Translations under genes and position numbers: made by a program
Notes under the pieces: model-generated
The model's input: the letters and a program-made list of their open reading frames with translations, nothing else
Database searches by the model: none
What the model was told of the DNA's origin: nothing
Source of the DNA: Fredericiella sp963839515
GTDB taxonomy: Bacteria; Chloroflexota; Anaerolineae; Caldilineales; Caldilineaceae
Assembly (NCBI GenBank): GCA_963839515.1
Contig: CAWIVN010000001.1
Location: forward strand, 1 to 64,000
Direction of reading: 5' to 3'
Length of the DNA: 64,000 bases
In this document: piece after piece, positions 62,423-64,000 of the stretch
How positions within the stretch are numbered: position 1 is the first letter of the stretch
How the letters are laid out: the number at the start of each line of letters is the position of its first letter

Positions 62423-63511
62423 ATGGCAATCGTGATAGATCCATTCCTGATTGCAGTCCCGCATTCGTTTGATTCGGGGGCCGAGCATATTCGCAACTAT
62501 GCCCAGCGGCTCACCGCGTGGGAGAAAGAGGCGGGGACCAAGAGCCAGCAATTTGTCGTTTCGTTCGACGCCTATACAGCGATGGCCCAAGAAGATCTCT
62601 TGCCGACCATAGACAACATACAACGAATATTCACATTTCATGGCATCGAGGAGTTCTCGGCGCGAGATGTGGCTGTCGACTGTAGTGGCTTTTTGGCCAA
62701 CTGCGACTATCTCGAGGAAAGTACCGGGGTATATGATATTCTTGGGGAGATAGAGCATGTGCAGGGTAGCGAATCCGTAATTCCGGCGCAAATGCGTGAG
62801 CGGTTGACGCCGCGTGTTGCTGAGGCGTTTGTCAAGTCACTGCTCTACGCCACGTGTGCCCTCAGGGACAAGCCCCACCAGTTTGGATGGAGCATCGCAA
62901 CAGCGCCGTTGAAACCGGCAACCGGCACAGCAAACCTGCACATTGCCGGCACCATGCGGCGCCTTGATGCCGATGGCAACAAGATTGTGGACATCGAATT
63001 GGCGGAGGAATGGCCCTTGCTTGTCGAGCCCGACTATCTGTATGCCAGCTACGATTGCCATCGCTATTTGCATGATCCATACTTGGCGACCAGGATTGCG
63101 TGGTGCAAGCGCAAGTCAAGGGATACACGGACGCCGACAATTGCGCAGAAGGAGTACTCTTTTGGGAAGCATTTTATCGATTCCTTGCGGGACACACGGA
63201 TGCGTAAGCGTCCTACACTCGAAAGCGACGTCGAAGAGGTTTTCTTGACGGTGGTGGCCGTTTTGCAGGGGCTGCCATTCGGCTCTGACAAGCATCACGC
63301 GCTGCGTAAGCCAGTATGGAGCCACACGGCCGACGTGCAGCGCCGACTCCGCACCACGGGTACGGGCACGCTCGTGTATGATACTGCGGCGCGTGTCGAA
63401 GTATGTGGCGGCGGTCAACCCTTAAGACTCCACTATTGGCACTGTTATGACGGGTCGTATGAGTTCTCGAACGTGACGACAGATCACGACGATCCCACTA
63501 TCTACCAGTAG
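62423..63511 (+). CDS. unknown partner of the DUF3696-like ATPase
   Basis: 362 residues, start ATG 62423 at 3 bp from the ATPase stop, with GGGGGCAGTGATAT as a weak ribosome binding site. No signal peptide or membrane segment. The N-terminal 100 residues (AIVIDPFLIAVPHSFDSG, then FVVSFDAYTAMAQ) start with a beta strand ending in an Asp, reminiscent of PIN-type nucleases. The last 100 residues (LRTTGTGTLVYDTAARVEV, LRLHYWHCYDGSYEFSNV, TTDHDDPTIYQ) are a beta-rich domain that could be RelE-like. No motif is decisive. The tight coupling with an OLD/PtuA-like ATPase suggests it is the effector of a defence or toxin system. Confidence 0.75.
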   Translation: MAIVIDPFLIAVPHSFDSGAEHIRNYAQRLTAWEKEAGTKSQQFVVSFDAYTAMAQEDLLPTIDNIQRIFTFHGIEEFSARDVAVDCSGFLANCDYLEESTGVYDILGEIEHVQGSESVIPAQMRERLTPRVAEAFVKSLLYATCALRDKPHQFGWSIATAPLKPATGTANLHIAGTMRRLDADGNKIVDIELAEEWPLLVEPDYLYASYDCHRYLHDPYLATRIAWCKRKSRDTRTPTIAQKEYSFGKHFIDSLRDTRMRKRPTLESDVEEVFLTVVAVLQGLPFGSDKHHALRKPVWSHTADVQRRLRTTGTGTLVYDTAARVEVCGGGQPLRLHYWHCYDGSYEFSNVTTDHDDPTIYQ

Positions 63512-63611
63512 TCTTGCCACGCTGGAAACTGCCACATGCCACAACAGGAAGCGCGGAAGCGGCGGTCTGTCGAGGTATCAGGCGGGCGCAATTCTTGTTA
63601 GGGGCGAGGGC

Positions 63612-63683
63612 GGGCACAAGGTCCGGCGGAACAACTCTGGCCGCGGCAGTCCGATCATTTGCGCCGGACCTTGTGCCCCTACG
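63612..63683. repeat. F1 palindromic element, copy 6
   Basis: GGGCACAAGGTCCGGCG (63612-63628) pairs with 63662-63678, then CTACG. It lies between the convergent ATPase-partner gene and the hydrolase. Confidence 0.9.
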
Positions 63684-63718
63684 TTTCGTGCGCGCCCCGA
63701 ACAAGAGATACACCCGTA

Positions 63719-64000
63719 TCAGGCCGCCACCGTGGCAAACTCTGCGTGCTCCGCCGCGAGGAAGGGCACAATTTCCCCGGACAGCCCATGGAGCACATGG
63801 CCCACGTCCGGCAGCATGCGCACGGTGAGATTGGGTGCCAACCCTCTAAGGCGCGCTGCGGTTTTGGCCGATGGATAGAGCGCATCCTGCGCGCCCACAA
63901 TTAGCAGCGTGGGCATGGTCAACCGTGACAGTTCGGCGTCGGTGAAGTTCGGCAGCGCGCCGATGCGCGGCTTGAAGTGCGTCATGATCAGATCCATGTA
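63719..64000 (-). CDS. alpha/beta hydrolase, C-terminal part, cut by window end
   Basis: The visible 94 residues are the end of an alpha/beta hydrolase: TMPTLLIVGAQDALYPSAKTA with the late catalytic acid (Asp in GAQD) and LPDVGHVLHGLSGEIV with the catalytic His (GH). The nucleophile is beyond the right edge. The stop at 63719 lies 35 bp after an F1 element. Substrate unknown. Confidence 0.8.
   Translation of the reverse strand, partial: YMDLIMTHFKPRIGALPNFTDAELSRLTMPTLLIVGAQDALYPSAKTAARLRGLAPNLTVRMLPDVGHVLHGLSGEIVPFLAAEHAEFATVAA

Noticed and set aside
1..64000. tRNA, rRNA or other structured RNA genes
   Set aside because: No cloverleaf with a GGTTCGAATCC-like T arm or rRNA motif was noticed in the gaps; a covariance search would be needed to exclude small RNAs.

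Overview
The window is GC-rich bacterial chromosome that reads like a Chloroflexota genome, perhaps Anaerolineae/Caldilineae. That placement is an inference from the mix of genes: sugar ABC uptake with a lipoprotein receptor, an HAF-repeat exoprotein, a LPXTG-like surface protein next to CspA, CotA-like multicopper oxidase, PD40 propellers, and GT2 chains with Wzm/Wzt-like export. No rRNA or tRNA was seen, so a phylogenetic call needs a protein search.

Layout. 1-13.5 kb: a broken secreted repeat protein, DinB-like protein, a broken TIM-barrel-like protein, a helical unknown, a HEAT-repeat protein, MsrB, an alpha/beta hydrolase, a multicopper oxidase and a broken histidine kinase. 13.6-18.2 kb: HAF exoprotein, a broken GT87-like membrane glycosyltransferase, an unusual NTF2-TM-propeller membrane protein and a hydrolase remnant. 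18.3-20.7 kb: a wrecked defence patch with the 3' end of cas1, an intact cas2, a leader, a one-spacer CRISPR array and a decayed hsdR. 21.2-24.3 kb: SAM methyltransferase and propeller lipoprotein. 24.4-33.9 kb: an IS4-like element with an inactivated transposase, followed by a decayed prophage structural block (terminase nuclease domain, portal, capsid, connectors, tail proteins). 34-41.5 kb: histidine kinase, a complete ABC sugar importer, LPVTG surface protein, CspA. 41.5-53.4 kb: arfB, then a co-directional surface-glycan operon of six glycosyltransferase-type genes (one frameshifted) ending in ABC-2 permease and ATPase. 53.5-59.2 kb: propeller protein and a MacB/LolD-like ABC exporter. 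59.4-64 kb: LLM oxidoreductase, a two-gene ATPase (DUF3696-like) plus unknown-effector module, and the end of a hydrolase.

The most striking global feature is the number of small palindromic, ORF-free repeat families. F1 (about 72 bp, six copies, GGGCACAAGGTCCGGCG arms), F2 (exactly 61 bp, three copies), F3 (about 110 bp, two full and one half copy), F4 (CCTCCAGGAAG clusters) and F5 (CCGCACG/CGTGCGG hairpins) sit at gene ends, supply stop codons, and occupy almost every junction of the prophage remnant. Frameshifts and in-frame stops are concentrated in accessory genes; housekeeping-type genes are mostly intact, which favours real decay over sequencing error, although a single-base lesion in the glycan operon could be either.
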